Positions 1 to 10,950 of a stretch of DNA of 64,000 bases are shown piece after piece. The notes below the pieces were generated by a model. It worked only from the letters and a program-made list of their open reading frames with translations, ran no database searches and was not told where the DNA came from. The DNA is taken from positions 3,540,033-3,604,032 of the forward strand of contig OY829657.1 in NCBI GenBank assembly GCA_963691815.1. The letters are read 5' to 3'. This DNA is from Echiichthys vipera. Taxonomy: Eukaryota > Chordata > Actinopteri > Perciformes > Trachinidae. Position 1 is the stretch's first letter, and each line of letters begins with the position of its first letter. The position numbers and the translations under genes were made by a program.

Positions 1-725
1 CTGAAATCGTATTTTGAAAGGGTGTTACGTCAGACTCAACAGCCGGATTGACCTTTTCGACGGTACTCCATTGCTAGGCAACAACCTCGGTCCTTGTTAA
101 CTTCCTGTCAGCTGATGTCAGTTACACACACTGCAGCAGGAAATAAACTTGGACACATTTAGGATGTTTACGTAAAGATGTTTTCCTTTAAAACGTATAC
201 GGAGGAGAAAGTGATCACTACAGAGACAACAGCTTTTAAACTCATGGGAAATGTGCAAAAACACAGGCCTTATAGGAAACCACGAAGACTTTATTTACCA
301 TATTTTAGTCACTAAGTCTTAAAAGCAGGAAACACGTAGCGCCCCTCAGGGTCACGGTGGTCCAGGTTTAGGTAACTGTTGCTAGGTAACACTTATCAAC
401 GAGGTAACGGTCTTCGACACAACACCGACACGATAACACCTTGTCTGCTTGGTCTATTAAGTGTCACTATTATCGTCCACAAGGCAAACAAACAGTCAGA
501 CGGTGTCCTGTGTTAACTATTAAACCGTGAAGCGGGATATAAACTAAGTTAAGAAGTAAGCTAACTGCGCGAGCGCGACGGCAGGCGGACGTTAGGACAG
601 CTAATGTGAGCTAATGTGAGCTAATGTGAGCTAGCTCGGGCTTCAACGGGTTTATCTTCTTAACATTAAGACAACAGGGTAAAAACAACCCATATAGAAC
701 AAGTGATACGTGAAAGAGCGCTCAC
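1..725. other. Presumed intron 1 of the nrde2-like gene
   Basis: No coding exon is visible here. Two RFX/X-box-like sequences occur: ATTGCTAGGCAAC at 70-82 and GTTGCTAGGTAAC at 378-390. A perfect triplicate of a 10-bp word (CTAATGTGAG) lies at 602-631. Bases 61-175 are repeated in diverged form at about 4335-4442. Confidence 0.4.
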
Positions 726-786
726 CTTTAGAGGAAGCTTCAACTTTGTCTCTCTCCACTTCTGCGAAAGCTGGAAACAGCGCCAT
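726..786 (-). CDS. nrde2: NRDE2-like protein, first coding exon only (partial)
   Basis: Read on the minus strand, an ATG at 786 opens 20 codons beginning MALFPAFA and ending in a Ser-Ser-Lys motif. It then meets a consensus donor (AAG|GTGAGC, donor at 725-724), leaving phase 1. The first eight residues match the remembered N-terminus of vertebrate NRDE2, whose first exon also ends shortly after a Ser-Ser-Arg-Lys run. NRDE2 is a nuclear HAT-repeat protein that works with the exosome-linked helicase MTR4 in RNA surveillance. The rest of the gene would lie to the left of the window. With only about 20 residues visible the name is probable rather than certain, but the ATG, exon length and donor are all coherent. 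Confidence 0.6.
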
Positions 787-1149
787 GACGGCGCGTCGCA
801 TATAAACAGTCGCAGGAACATGACGTCACTTGATGTTTACTAAAATGTGATGAATGAATGAATGAATCAAAGATGTTATTTGTTACTATGCCAACACAGA
901 TGGTTATAGTTTTGAACTCCTGGTGAACTTTGTGTTATCATTACGAAAAATTACTTATTCACAAACAAAATTAAAAAAAAAAATCTGTAACTAAAAAAAG
1001 AAAACCTTATTTAAGCAAATGTGTATTTTGATTTTGCAGATTTGGATTTTTGCTTTGTGAGTATGTGTGTGTATGTTTATATGTATGATATGTTTAAATG
1101 TATATAAAGTAAGTACATTATTTGATTTATTTAAGTATAAGTAATCACG

Positions 1150-1345
1150 TGTTCGGTTCATTGATGACTCTAAATCACCCGTAGGTGTGAATGGTTGTCT
1201 GTCTCTGTTTGTCTCTATGTGTCCTGTGATAGACTGGCGTCCTGTCCAGGGTGGACCCCGCCTCACGCCCGATGTCAGCTGGGATCAGCTCCAGCACCCC
1301 CGCGACCCCGACACCGGGAAAAGCGGTTGGAGATGAATGAATGAA
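1150..1345 (-). repeat. Interspersed repeat, family A (fish SINE/LINE-tail type)
   Basis: Minus-oriented copy of a repeat found at least five times in the window (also about 3805-4165, 40280-40620, 56396-56570 and 57740-58035). Full copies carry the phrases GGCGTGAGGCGGGGTCCACC and ACATGCAAACTCCACACAGA and often begin near a (GAAT)n or (CATT)n tract. I know this as a very common teleost interspersed repeat but cannot assign a family name. This copy ends in GAATGAATGAA. Confidence 0.75.
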
Positions 1346-1365
1346 AGTATAAGTAAATATAAGTT

Positions 1366-1690
1366 CAGCATCCGTGAGGAACTCGGAGTAGAGCCGCTGC
1401 TCCTTTGCGTTGAAAGGAGCCAGTTGAGGTGGTTCAGGATCATCTGGTAAGGATGAACCCTGGGCGCCTCTCTAGGGAGGTGTTCCAGGCACGTCCAGCT
1501 GGGAGGAGGCCTCGGGGAAGACCCAGGACCAGGTGGAGAGATTAGATCTCCACACTGGCCTGGGAACGCCTCAGGATCCCCCAGTTAGAGCTGGTTAATG
1601 TGGCCCGGGAAAGGGAAGTTTTGGGGTCCCCTGCTAAAGCTGCTGCCCCCGCGACCCGACCCCCTGATAAGCGGATGAAGATGAGATGAG
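1366..1690 (+). mobile_element. LINE 3' end, family B (Rex/RTE-like reverse-transcriptase remnant)
   Basis: Degenerate translation gives SIREELGVEPLLLCVERSQL followed by the RWF motif. This resembles the C-terminal part of fish non-LTR retrotransposon polyproteins. It ends in a GATAAGCGG...AGATGAGATG tail. Other copies are at 42415-42790 (+), 57056-57435 (-) and 60842-61245 (+). All are 5'-truncated and stop-containing, so none can be active. Confidence 0.75.
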
Positions 1691-2280
1691 ATGATGATGT
1701 TTAATCGTATATAAGTAAATATGTTGTGTTTGAACAGTCAGAACTGGGATGTTAGGATGGGCTAATAAAAGCAAGTAGCTTCAGCTCGATCCTTTTTTTG
1801 GTTGAAATTGTCAAAATATTATGTTGTTTTATTAAACATCTGATGTATAACCAAAAATAAAATTCATTCATTCATTCAAACTGAATGTAAACAGTTGGTA
1901 AATCTTGGTATATAACAGAAAAAGTAAAACCTTACTGAGTCCTTATGAAAGCCCCTGTTTCAACTATCTTATTCTTATGAGACATTATTAGCTCCTCTAC
2001 TGTAGATCAAATTTCACCCTGTAAGCTTTCATATGTATCCCTCTCTAGATAAAGCAAATGTTACTTATTTACTCCTTCTTTAGCTCTTCTTTTTCCAAGT
2101 ACACCTTTTTAACGACGACTATACTTCCATGGTTGCTCTGTTGTCCGTGTTATCAGAACACTTTTGACTTGTAAATCACTCTGTGCTTCAGCTCGGAGCT
2201 GCTCCTCTACCCTAGATCCAATTTCACCTTGTACACTTGCAAGTGTCTCTCAAATGTACAGCAGGTCTGATCCGTAGGCT

Positions 2281-2345
2281 AGAAGAAGAAGAAGAAGAAG
2301 AAGAAGAAGAATTCCTATATTTGTCCCGCAATGGGGAAATTCAAT
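2281..2345. repeat. (GAA)n microsatellite beside a LINE-tail-like sequence
   Basis: About ten GAA units at 2281-2310, followed by an AATGGGGAAATTCAATTT sequence. That phrase resembles the inverted 3' ends of fish LINEs, also seen at 5205-5240, 20440-20480 and 61687-61714. Confidence 0.6.
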
Positions 2346-3800
2346 TTTTCCTCTATTATTAATTTTTCATGTTACACACACAGGCCCGAAATACACACAC
2401 ATGCACAGACAGGACCTATATACATGCAACTAATGGAGAGATGTCAGAGCGAGGGGGCTGCCAGGGACCAGTGCCCCGAGCAGTTGTCCATAAGTTCAAT
2501 ACTTTTGATCAGTTTGACCTCCAGGGATATTCAGATAGACAGACAGTAAGAGAAAAATGTCGTTTTCAAAAGATAAAGCATGTAAACACGTTAAAGTAGA
2601 AACCCAAAATACAAGCAGGAACCTGGAAATGAGCATAACGTGGGTGGGACCTTCAAAGCTGGACAAACACTTGGCATACGAGTTAAATAATCTGATTTTA
2701 TTTGGTGCTTTTATTCTTAGATGCACGTATCTAAAGGTCCGGCCCAACAACGGATTGAAAAATGAATTGACACCAGCGAAGCCCCTTGACTGTATGAAGA
2801 AACGCCCTGGTGCATCAGCTAAGTTGAGTGTAAAGATCTCCACCACCCCCTTGTGGCGAAGGAATCGAACACAACATTACTTAGTCATTCCTCCATGGCG
2901 ACCTGACGTGTAGGATTAGGTAGCACTCTTGTCTCTTAATAAACATGATGTAATCACACAAAAGATTCTTATTTTTTATTGAAGTTTTCACACAACAGTC
3001 ACAGTGTCAGGGTTCACACACACTTCTCAAAGCAGTGACCTCAATGTCCAGGGGGGATGGTGGTGGTGGTGTCCTCTTGCCGTGTTTTATAATCCGTCCA
3101 TTTTTCCTGAAATTGTGCCTCTTGTAGCCGTAGTTTATGTGTTTTTTATGGGGTTCGTGGGAGCATCCACCCAGCGCTTCCTGAAAAACATGGGGATCAG
3201 CGGCCCCAAACTCAGAAAGGCTCTGAAGGACCTCGCTGATGAGGCTGAGCAGGGACGCTTCTGGCTTTGGCTAAGAAGGAAGGACCAGGTCAAAACAAGG
3301 GTCCTAGGGTCAGCTGCAGGGGGCGGCAGGGAGACGTCCCTGCCGTTGCTCCACCACCGTGAGATGTCCCGGGATTAATGGAGCGAAACATCAATGAAGG
3401 GTGGCTCCCGGCTGATGACCCTGCAGTTATACCCGCAATGGCACCGTCGGAGGTGCGACAAGCAGAAATGCTTAGCAGGCAGTCACTTGCCTGTGCTACC
3501 ATCGTTTAACGGTCTCCATTACAAATATCTCTTCCACAGTGCTCGCCCACTGCTCCACCTTAGCCTTGTTACTGCTTTCTTACGTGCAGATAGAAGAACT
3601 TTAACAAGTTACTCATCCTCGTTTTGTATTTTATCTTGTGTCAAATGACCCAAATAAAGTATCTTACAAGAAGTATTTCGTATCCTGTTATTTTTCTTAA
3701 ACCCTGCCATATTTCATTCCAATTTACAAGACCAGAAAATGTGCATATGGGCTGCATCCATAGTCTCCAGCCTGGTTGCTGGTTACAGTTTTTCTTTCTA
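2346..3800. other. Unassigned stretch with a possible gene relic at 3004-3378
   Basis: No recognised gene. On the plus strand 3004-3378 encodes 124 residues. The segment RFLKNMGISGPKLRKALKDL followed by a Trp-rich tail is well formed, helical in character and unlike a random shadow. It lacks visible splice sites and an upstream exon. I do not recognise the family. It may be a decayed gene fragment or a piece of a mobile element. Confidence 0.25.
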
Positions 3801-3804
3801 AAGT

Positions 3805-4165
3805 TCATTCATTCATTCATTCATTCATCTTCAGCCGCTTATCCCGGGGTCGGGGTCGCGGGGGGGCTGGAGCCAATCCCAGCTGACATTGGGCGTGAGG
3901 CGGGGTCCACCCTGGACAGGACGCCAGTCTATCACAGGACACATAGAGACAAACAGAGACAGACAACCATTCACACCTACGGGTGATTTAGAGTCATCAA
4001 TGAACCGAACACCTGCACGTCTTTGGACTGTGGGAGGAAACCGGAGAACCCGGAGAAAACCCACGCAGACACGGGGACAACATGCAAACTCCACACAGAA
4101 GGACCCCAGCCTGGATTCAAACCTGGAACCTTCTCGCTGTGAGGCGACAGTGCTAACGACTAGTT
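3805..4165 (+). repeat. Interspersed repeat, family A, near-complete copy
   Basis: Begins with a (CATT)n tract at about 3806-3827. It runs through the GGCGTGAGGCGGGGTCCACC segment to the ACATGCAAACTCCACACAGA segment and ends near GAGGCGACAGTGCTAACGAC. It is one of the longest family A copies here. Confidence 0.75.
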
Positions 4166-4691
4166 TGGAGTTATAAAAAATCTCACCATATTTTTGCAAT
4201 TGAATTCTCTCCGGGTCCTGGAGCTAGTGGCCGTGCACTGTTTTACAAACATCAAACCATTCCTCCTCAGTTATTTGTTCCTTCAACACACTAACTTCTC
4301 ATTATATCATCATAGAAAAAAAGTTAGATGTCCTGTATGTCCATTGCTAGACAAAAGTCCTGTTCCTTGTTAACTTCCTGTCAGTGGATGCCATTCACAC
4401 ACACTGCAACAGGAAATAAACTAGGGCACATTTAGCATGTTTGAAAAGGTCTTTAGGAGATGAAGGCAGCAATAAAAATGACTGGAAGATCTCTGGTTTG
4501 TTGGGTTTTCAATGAAACAATTTTACATACATGCGTGTAAACGTTTTTTTCTTAAACAAACTTTGTTCTCAGTAATATTACGACATTACAATGAATGTTT
4601 TTGGTCCAGGATACATGCATGACATGTCAGTAGAGTACCAACTAGACGTGGTGAAGCAGCATTTAGCTCAGGTGTTTCAAAGTGATCCAGT

Positions 4692-4830
4692 AAAGAGCCG
4701 CTGTGGCTGCAGGTTTTCAGTCCAACCAAGCGAGAACACACCTGATCCAACAAATCCAAGTGTGTGAAGGCTGAAGGAGTCTAGTCAGGTGTGTTTTTGC
4801 TTGGTTGCAATGAAAACCTTTAGCTCCTTT
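4692..4830. mobile_element. Small foldback (MITE-like) element
   Basis: The left end (AGCCGCTGTGGCTGCAGG, then TTTTCAGTCCAACCAAGC) is matched in inverted orientation by the right end (TGCTTGGTTGCAATGAAAAC). A GGTGTGTTC-type inner arm pairs as well. This hairpin layout is typical of common fish MITEs. No ORF. Confidence 0.5.
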
Positions 4831-5443
4831 ATCTCGGATAAACTCCAGGATCATTTCAAACTGGACTCTTTCATCAGCACGGAGCATTTCAAAAGCAGGA
4901 TTAAGGACTTTTTAAATAATATTTGCACATGTTTTGTCTCGGAGCACTGATCTGCTCCTTTACTTCTAATGCTGTTATTACATTTTGATGATTTATCATG
5001 TTTAGCTGTGTGTTGTTTTGGTATTAAATGTGAAACTTGTGCGTTTATGCTGCTGTTAAATCTCAATGGGAATATTCCTGCTTAAATAAAGGGGTAGTAC
5101 AAAATACAAATGTGCTTACAGCTGAGCTCTTTTTAATAACTTTAAACCTTATCTAGTTTCTTTTATTTGACTTTTTTTATATTCTTCTTTGCTCAGAAAT
5201 AGAAATACTTTAATGATCCCAGGGGGAAATTATTAACAAAACTCCAGATATACAAACAACTAATATTATACAGACATCATATATAAGAAAAACATAATAT
5301 AAATATATTTAACTATATATCTATACACATATATGTGTGAAATATATCTTTTAAATGGACAGAAATGCGCTGTATATAAATAAAAATACCTTGCTTTGAA
5401 CACGGATCACTAAGGGAGCGTCTGGGGTTACTCTGCATTTTGT

Positions 5444-5570
5444 GTTACCATGGCAACGGAGCTTCCACAGTGTTATCCAATCAGAACTCGACACTAACTT
5501 CTCTCAACCAATGAGATGTCGGGTGTGTTTTGATTGACATGTAGTTGGTCCAATCGGATTCATCGACGGG
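5444..5570 (+). promoter_or_regulatory. Beta-tubulin promoter: RFX X-box and three CCAAT boxes
   Basis: GTTACCATGGCAAC at 5444-5457 fits the palindromic RFX X-box (GTNRCC-n-RGYAAC) exactly. Downstream are CCAAT boxes near 5477 (ATCCAATCAG), 5508 (AACCAATGAG) and 5549 (GTCCAATCGG), spaced about 30-40 bp apart. The start codon lies about 285 bp after the X-box. X-boxes are hallmarks of ciliary-gene promoters and CCAAT clusters are common in TATA-less promoters. Binding is inferred; no transcription start can be fixed by eye. Confidence 0.6.
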
Positions 5571-5741
5571 CCCCCCAGCCGTGTCCCCGCCCCACTGTGA
5601 AAAAAACCACCGCCTCCCTTGTCAACACTCCGGTCCGCTCAGGTCAGTCCGCTGCTGGAGCCCCAGAGCACAAGTGCGTGTGTCAGTTGTTGTTGTTGTT
5701 GTTGTTTGGAAAAAGGTTGTTTTTTTTAAACCACCAACATA

Positions 5742-8700
5742 ATGAGGGAAATCGTGCACCTGCAGGCGGGCCAGTGTGGAAACCAGATAGGCGCCAAGGT
5801 GAGAACAAGACTTTGGGCGGGTCGGTGAATTACAGCTTAGCTTAGCAACTGCGCACGTTCGGGCCTCGGTTTGACCCGTTGTGACAGCTCGTGCTAGTTC
5901 AGTTAGCCTGTTGATTTAACACTTGTGTGTTTTCTCCTAACGTTAGTTCTGGGAGGTGATAAGCGACGAACATGGCATCGACCCGTCCGGGACGTACCAC
6001 GGGGACAGCGACCTGCAGCTGGAGCGAATCAACGTGTATTACAACGAAGCATCAGGTGAGCTCCGCTTCGCTAATGTCAGGTGCTCCTAGCTCCAGAGTT
6101 AGCATTAGATCACGGAGCCGATTGTTCAGTAAGTAACTCAATACCAGGCACGACGGTAACCATAGTTATCCAACAGGAGATCTCATCCCGCAGGAATCAG
6201 CCCCTCCTCGTTGCTTCTTCCTGGTTACCGTTGCCGTGTCCATGACAACAAATCAACAAACCCCGAGCTAATGACATCATCCCCCACAAATATGAGGATG
6301 TCGGCTCTAACTTGTTGTAATATCCTGAGGGCTTATAGAAGTGGCCAAGTTGTGTTTTTGTTTTGATTTCACTTGACAAACGAGATATTATAAAAAAAGG
6401 AAAATTAGAAAACCGTTCTTAAACCACTTCACGCTGTGCACTAATGTAGAAAAGGTGTAGTAGCCGTTATATGAAGTTTCAAATCAAAGTTAAAAGATTT
6501 TCAAGCCTTTTATTAGATAGGACAGACAGGAAATGGGGTGAGAAGGGGGGGGGGGGGTGCAGCAAAGGGCCGCTCCCTCGAGGACCCTTCAGCCTAAAGG
6601 GCCACTCCTGCACCATGGCTCCAGTTTCAACAAACAGGTGGTTTATTTCACCATAAAGCGAGCAATCAAAGAAAAAGACCCTGTGCTTCTCCCGCTCCGG
6701 TCGGAAACCTTCTGCCCACCCAGGTGCATGCTCACGGTGTAGTGGTAGTTCATGAGGTGGGGGCACTGGTGGGTAGATGAGTGTGTAACCATGAAGGGAC
6801 TGGGTAAACTTCCATTTCTTTATCATTGTGTCATGCAAAAAGAATATGTCCAGCACAGCTATTGACAATTATCTAAAAAAAGAAAACAAAGATACTATAC
6901 TCGTATATTCCAATGTATTTTTGGTCAATAGGTGGATAAATCGTAAACTGCCAGAATAAGAGGTACTACCATACTCCGTATACCTGCGTATACCCTCCAC
7001 CACACCTGTGCATGCTGGTCCCTTACAGACAGCCTACCTATATCATTTCAGGTGCCCCCTAATGTGCCTGAATGAAACCAAACACAACTAATGAACAAGA
7101 AACACCAAAACTAAACAAATCATAAACTAGAATACTAATAGAAATCTAATCATAATGAAATCAAATGAATTAATCCAGAATAATCATCATAATAATCATC
7201 AATAATCAAAACTAACTACACATTAAAAAGAATACTAAACTAAACAGCACTAACTACTAACAATAAATAAATAAATACACAATAAGCACACTCGGCTGTA
7301 ATGAATGACATGCCAACCCTTAAATATAAGGTTTAGCTTGAGAGCTCGACTTTAAACGAATAATCCATTTGTTTAACTATTCAATTAATCGGCAAATGTT
7401 TTGATAGGCGATTAATCTGTTTGAGTAATTTAAAAAAAAAAAGAACAAACAAATGAAAGAATGAACTCCTCTGACATTAAACTTAATATCTTTTGAGTTC
7501 TGAACCAAACAAAACATCTGAGAACGCCATCTTGGGTTTTTAGAAACGCCGATCTGCACTTTTCACCATCTTCTGACACTCTAGAGACCAAACAACTAAT
7601 CGATTAATCAAACAAATAATAGACTGATTATAAGACAGTGAAAATAACCATCGGTGGCAGCCCAACTTAGCGTATTATATGCTGTATTTGGAAAAGGAGC
7701 AGGTATTCTGCACACTGCATATGGTTGATGAGTACACTGTTTCATATCTATTCATTTGTCCTCTTGTGTTTCGATCACCAGGTGGCAAGTATGTCCCCCG
7801 TGCAGTGCTGGTGGACTTGGAGCCGGGCACGATGGACTCTGTGAGGTCTGGTCCCTTCGGCCAAATCTTCAGACCAGACAACTTTGTCTTTGGTGAGAAT
7901 TTAAACGGGAACAATTCTCGCACGTTTCAACTCGGGATGAAGCAATTTTCTAGAATTCTGTGTCAGTTTAAAGCTGTTTATCTGGAAAGTAGAGTCATAT
8001 TTCATGACATAGATCCAGGTTTTTGGCACCACGGCTGTGATAGATTCCTGTATTTGTGTATAACGCAGGCCAGAGCGGAGCAGGTAACAACTGGGCCAAA
8101 GGACACTACACTGAGGGAGCTGAGCTGGTGGACTCGGTGATGGACGTGGTGAGAAAAGAAGCAGAGAGCTGCGACTGCCTCCAGGGCTTCCAGCTCACGC
8201 ACTCCCTCGGGGGAGGCACCGGCTCCGGCATGGGCACGCTGCTCATCAGCAAAATCCGCGAGGAGTATCCAGACCGCATCATGAACACTTTCAGCGTGGT
8301 GCCCTCACCCAAGGTCTGCGTAATACACGGAAACAGTTAAACATGAATTCATCCCTGCATGTGCGTCTCTGTGCTTTAAAGCTGTTCCCTCTTCCTGCCT
8401 TTGTCTCCTCTTCCCCTTCACTCTCCCGCTCCAGGTGTCAGACACAGTGGTGGAGCCATACAACGCCACCCTCTCTGTCCACCAGCTGGTCGAGAACACA
8501 GATGAGACCTTCTGCATTGATAATGAGGCCCTGTATGACATCTGCTTCCGCACGCTGAAGCTCACCACGCCCACCTACGGGGACCTCAACCACCTCGTCT
8601 CAGCCACCATGAGCGGGGTGACCACCTGTCTGCGCTTCCCGGGCCAGCTCAATGCGGATTTGAGGAAACTGGCCGTCAACATGGTGCCCTTCCCCAGGTT

Positions 8701-10275
8701 GCACTTCTTCATGCCGGGCTTTGCCCCGCTGACCAGCAGGGGGAGCCAGCAGTACAGGTAGAGACGCAGGAGCTCGCTTTGTGGAGACTTTATCAGACCC
8801 TCAAGTTGTCTTTCGATGCATTTGAAATATATCCTAACGTCTCTTTCTAGGGCACTGACCGTTCCCGAACTCACCCAGCAGATGTTCGATGCCAAGAACA
8901 TGATGGCAGCCTGCGACCCACGCCACGGGCGCTACCTCACAGTCGCCGCCATCTTCCGAGGACGCATGTCCATGAAGGAGGTGGACGAGCAGATGCTGAA
9001 CGTGCAGAACAAGAACAGCAGCTACTTTGTGGAGTGGATCCCCAACAATGTCAAGACGGCTGTCTGCGACATCCCTCCCCGTGGCCTCAAGATGGCTGCC
9101 ACCTTCATTGGCAACAGCACGGCCATCCAGGAGCTGTTCAAACGCATCTCTGAGCAGTTCACTGCCATGTTCCGCCGCAAGGCCTTCCTCCACTGGTGAG
9201 TAAAGAAGACTTGATGGGACAAGTTCCTGTTCATACACATTTCATAATCCCCAAATCTGTCTTTATACAAAACGTTTTAAAGCTACATTTAAAGTGTAAA
9301 TCCGGTGTAAAACCATCCCATGGTCTTTTTAGGCACTTACGTACATCAAGTAAGGCATCAAGTCAGTTTTTTTTTTTGCGTATAATCCAGGAGAGTCGCT
9401 AACAGTCGCTAACGGCCGGACGTGGCTAACACCGATTAGCTCTGGGCAGTGCAGTGAAGGCATTCAAACGTCTTTTTTAACCACTAATACTGCTCACAAT
9501 AACACCAAACCTCTGCAGTAGCATGAGAAGAGTCCCTACACAGAAAATGAAGCACTAACAACGTAGTTAGTGAACCCAGAGTTTATTAAAAGAGTGTTTT
9601 AAAGACTTACCTACTGGCCCCTGTACCCGCTCCTCTCATAGTAAAGTCCATTCAAGTGGATTACCAAAGTCAATCCCAAAGGAAGGAGCCCATTGATGAT
9701 TTATTCCAGCAAAACATGTAAACTTTGTGGTTTGTGCCAGTTTGCGTTTGGTAATTTGATAATCCACTGTAATGGACTTTACTATGATAGGAGCTGGTAC
9801 AGGGGCCAGTAGGTAAGTCTTTAAAACTCTTTTAATAAACTCTGGCTTCACTAACTACGTTGTTGGTGCTTTGTTTTGTGTAGGGACTCTTCTCATGCTG
9901 CTGCAGAGGTTTGCTGTTATCATGAACAGCATTAGTGGTTAAAAAAGACGCTTTAATGCCCCGAGCTAATCAGTGTTAGCCACGTCAGGCTGTTAGCGAC
10001 TCTCCAGGATTTCTTCGTTAATAGTTTATACAGGAAAACTATTATTTGATGTATGTACGTGCCGAAAGATACCATACACTTTAAGCTTATTTGTCAATGC
10101 ACGTGAGTAAGTGTTTACTGGTTTCAGGTACACGGGCGAGGGCATGGATGAGATGGAGTTCACGGAGGCTGAGAGCAACATGAACGACCTGGTGTCCGAG
10201 TACCAGCAGTACCAGGACGCCACTGCTGAGGAAGAGGGCGAGTTCGACGAGGAGGGCGAAGAGGAGTTGGCGTAG
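5742..10275 (+). CDS. tubb: Tubulin beta chain (class IV-like), seven exons, complete
   Basis: Coding exons are 5742-5798, 5947-6055, 7782-7892, 8069-8313, 8435-8757, 8851-9195 and 10128-10275; they join in frame to 445 aa with a TAG stop. The protein is the GTP-binding beta subunit of microtubules. Visible hallmarks are the MREI N-terminus (cotranslational autoregulation signal), [10 protein letters not shown] nucleotide-binding loop at about 140-149, and [10 protein letters not shown]. The tail [13 protein letters not shown] fits the EGEF-plus-acidic axonemal motif. The first three exons (57, 109, 111 nt) match the vertebrate beta-tubulin pattern. The usual single large fourth exon is here cut by three more introns, after codon 174 and within codons 282 and 397. 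The intron 4 donor GTCTGC is weak. The residues are near-identical to TUBB4-type chains, but the exact isotype is not settled. Confidence 0.96.
6475..6660. repeat. SINE-like repeat fragment in beta-tubulin intron 2
   Basis: Contains a GGACAGACAGGAAATGGGG segment, a poly-G run at 6545-6557, then GCAGCAAAGGGCCGCTCC. A GCAACAAAGGGCCGCAGG segment of the same type occurs at 29429-29446, also after a GA-rich stretch. This is a common fish interspersed repeat. The rest of intron 2 (6056-7781) is AT-rich with nothing else recognised. Confidence 0.45.
9387..10008. mobile_element. Long foldback element in beta-tubulin intron 6
   Basis: The left arm (about 9387-9668) and the right arm (about 9757-10008) are long inverted repeats of each other, with a central loop of about 90 bp. 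Matching landmarks include CTACTGGCCCCTGTACC (left) against GGTACAGGGGCCAGTAG (right), and GAGAGTCGCTAAC against GTTAGCGACTCTC. Arm identity looks roughly 85-90 percent by eye. It has no coding capacity and looks like a MITE or foldback transposon filling most of the intron. Confidence 0.8.
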
Positions 10276-10950
10276 TCGACTACCACGACCTGTCACTCAT
10301 TATGCAACAGTCGGGGCTCGGTTCACATCGTCGTAGAATGATTAAAATCAAGTAATGTAAACAGTAATTCATCTGAACGTCATCACATGGTAACATTAAA
10401 CTCTGGCCCAGCCTCCGCAGCAGCACAAAGGATTTCTCCAGTCTTTCTTTTTAAATGTTGTTTGTTCTGTTTTCACCTGTCTCCTCTTCCTTCCTGCTTT
10501 AAATATGAATGTTTTAACCTCTCTGTTTAGAAGGTATCACCTAAAACATCACCCCCCCCCCCCCCCCCCGAGCGGCAAACGTGCAACATCCAGCCTCTGT
10601 CATAATCAGAATCATCATGTCATTCACATTGTAAGCTGTTGGGCGACAGACTGCACGGCGGTTTAAGTTACCGCGTTGACTCCTGCTATTGTGAAGCTCT
10701 ATCCAGTCGTAGCACGCGGCTGGTGGCCCTGTCGTCCGCTCAGTGGTGACGTTTTAGAACTAAATGATCGCCCTCTGCTCTGCTTTCAGTCTTTTCCAAG
10801 CTGCATGTTTTAAATGTATTTGTGATGCAAACACTGACCAGTTCAAAGCACTGTTGGATATGGAGAAAAACACCTTGTACAATCTGGTCAATACTACGTT
10901 ATTCTCAGTGTGTTTGTACATCAAAAGCATAGATGGACTTCAATAAAGAT
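10276..10950 (+). other. Beta-tubulin 3' UTR with polyadenylation signal
   Basis: Follows the TAG stop directly. A canonical AATAAA lies at 10942-10947, giving a 3' UTR of roughly 0.69 kb. It includes a poly-C run at about 10552-10569. Confidence 0.6.

Noticed and set aside
7679..8140. A continuous open frame through beta-tubulin exon 3 into the next intron
   Set aside because: Canonical donor and acceptor sites plus exact beta-tubulin residues on both sides show the middle part is intronic read-through.
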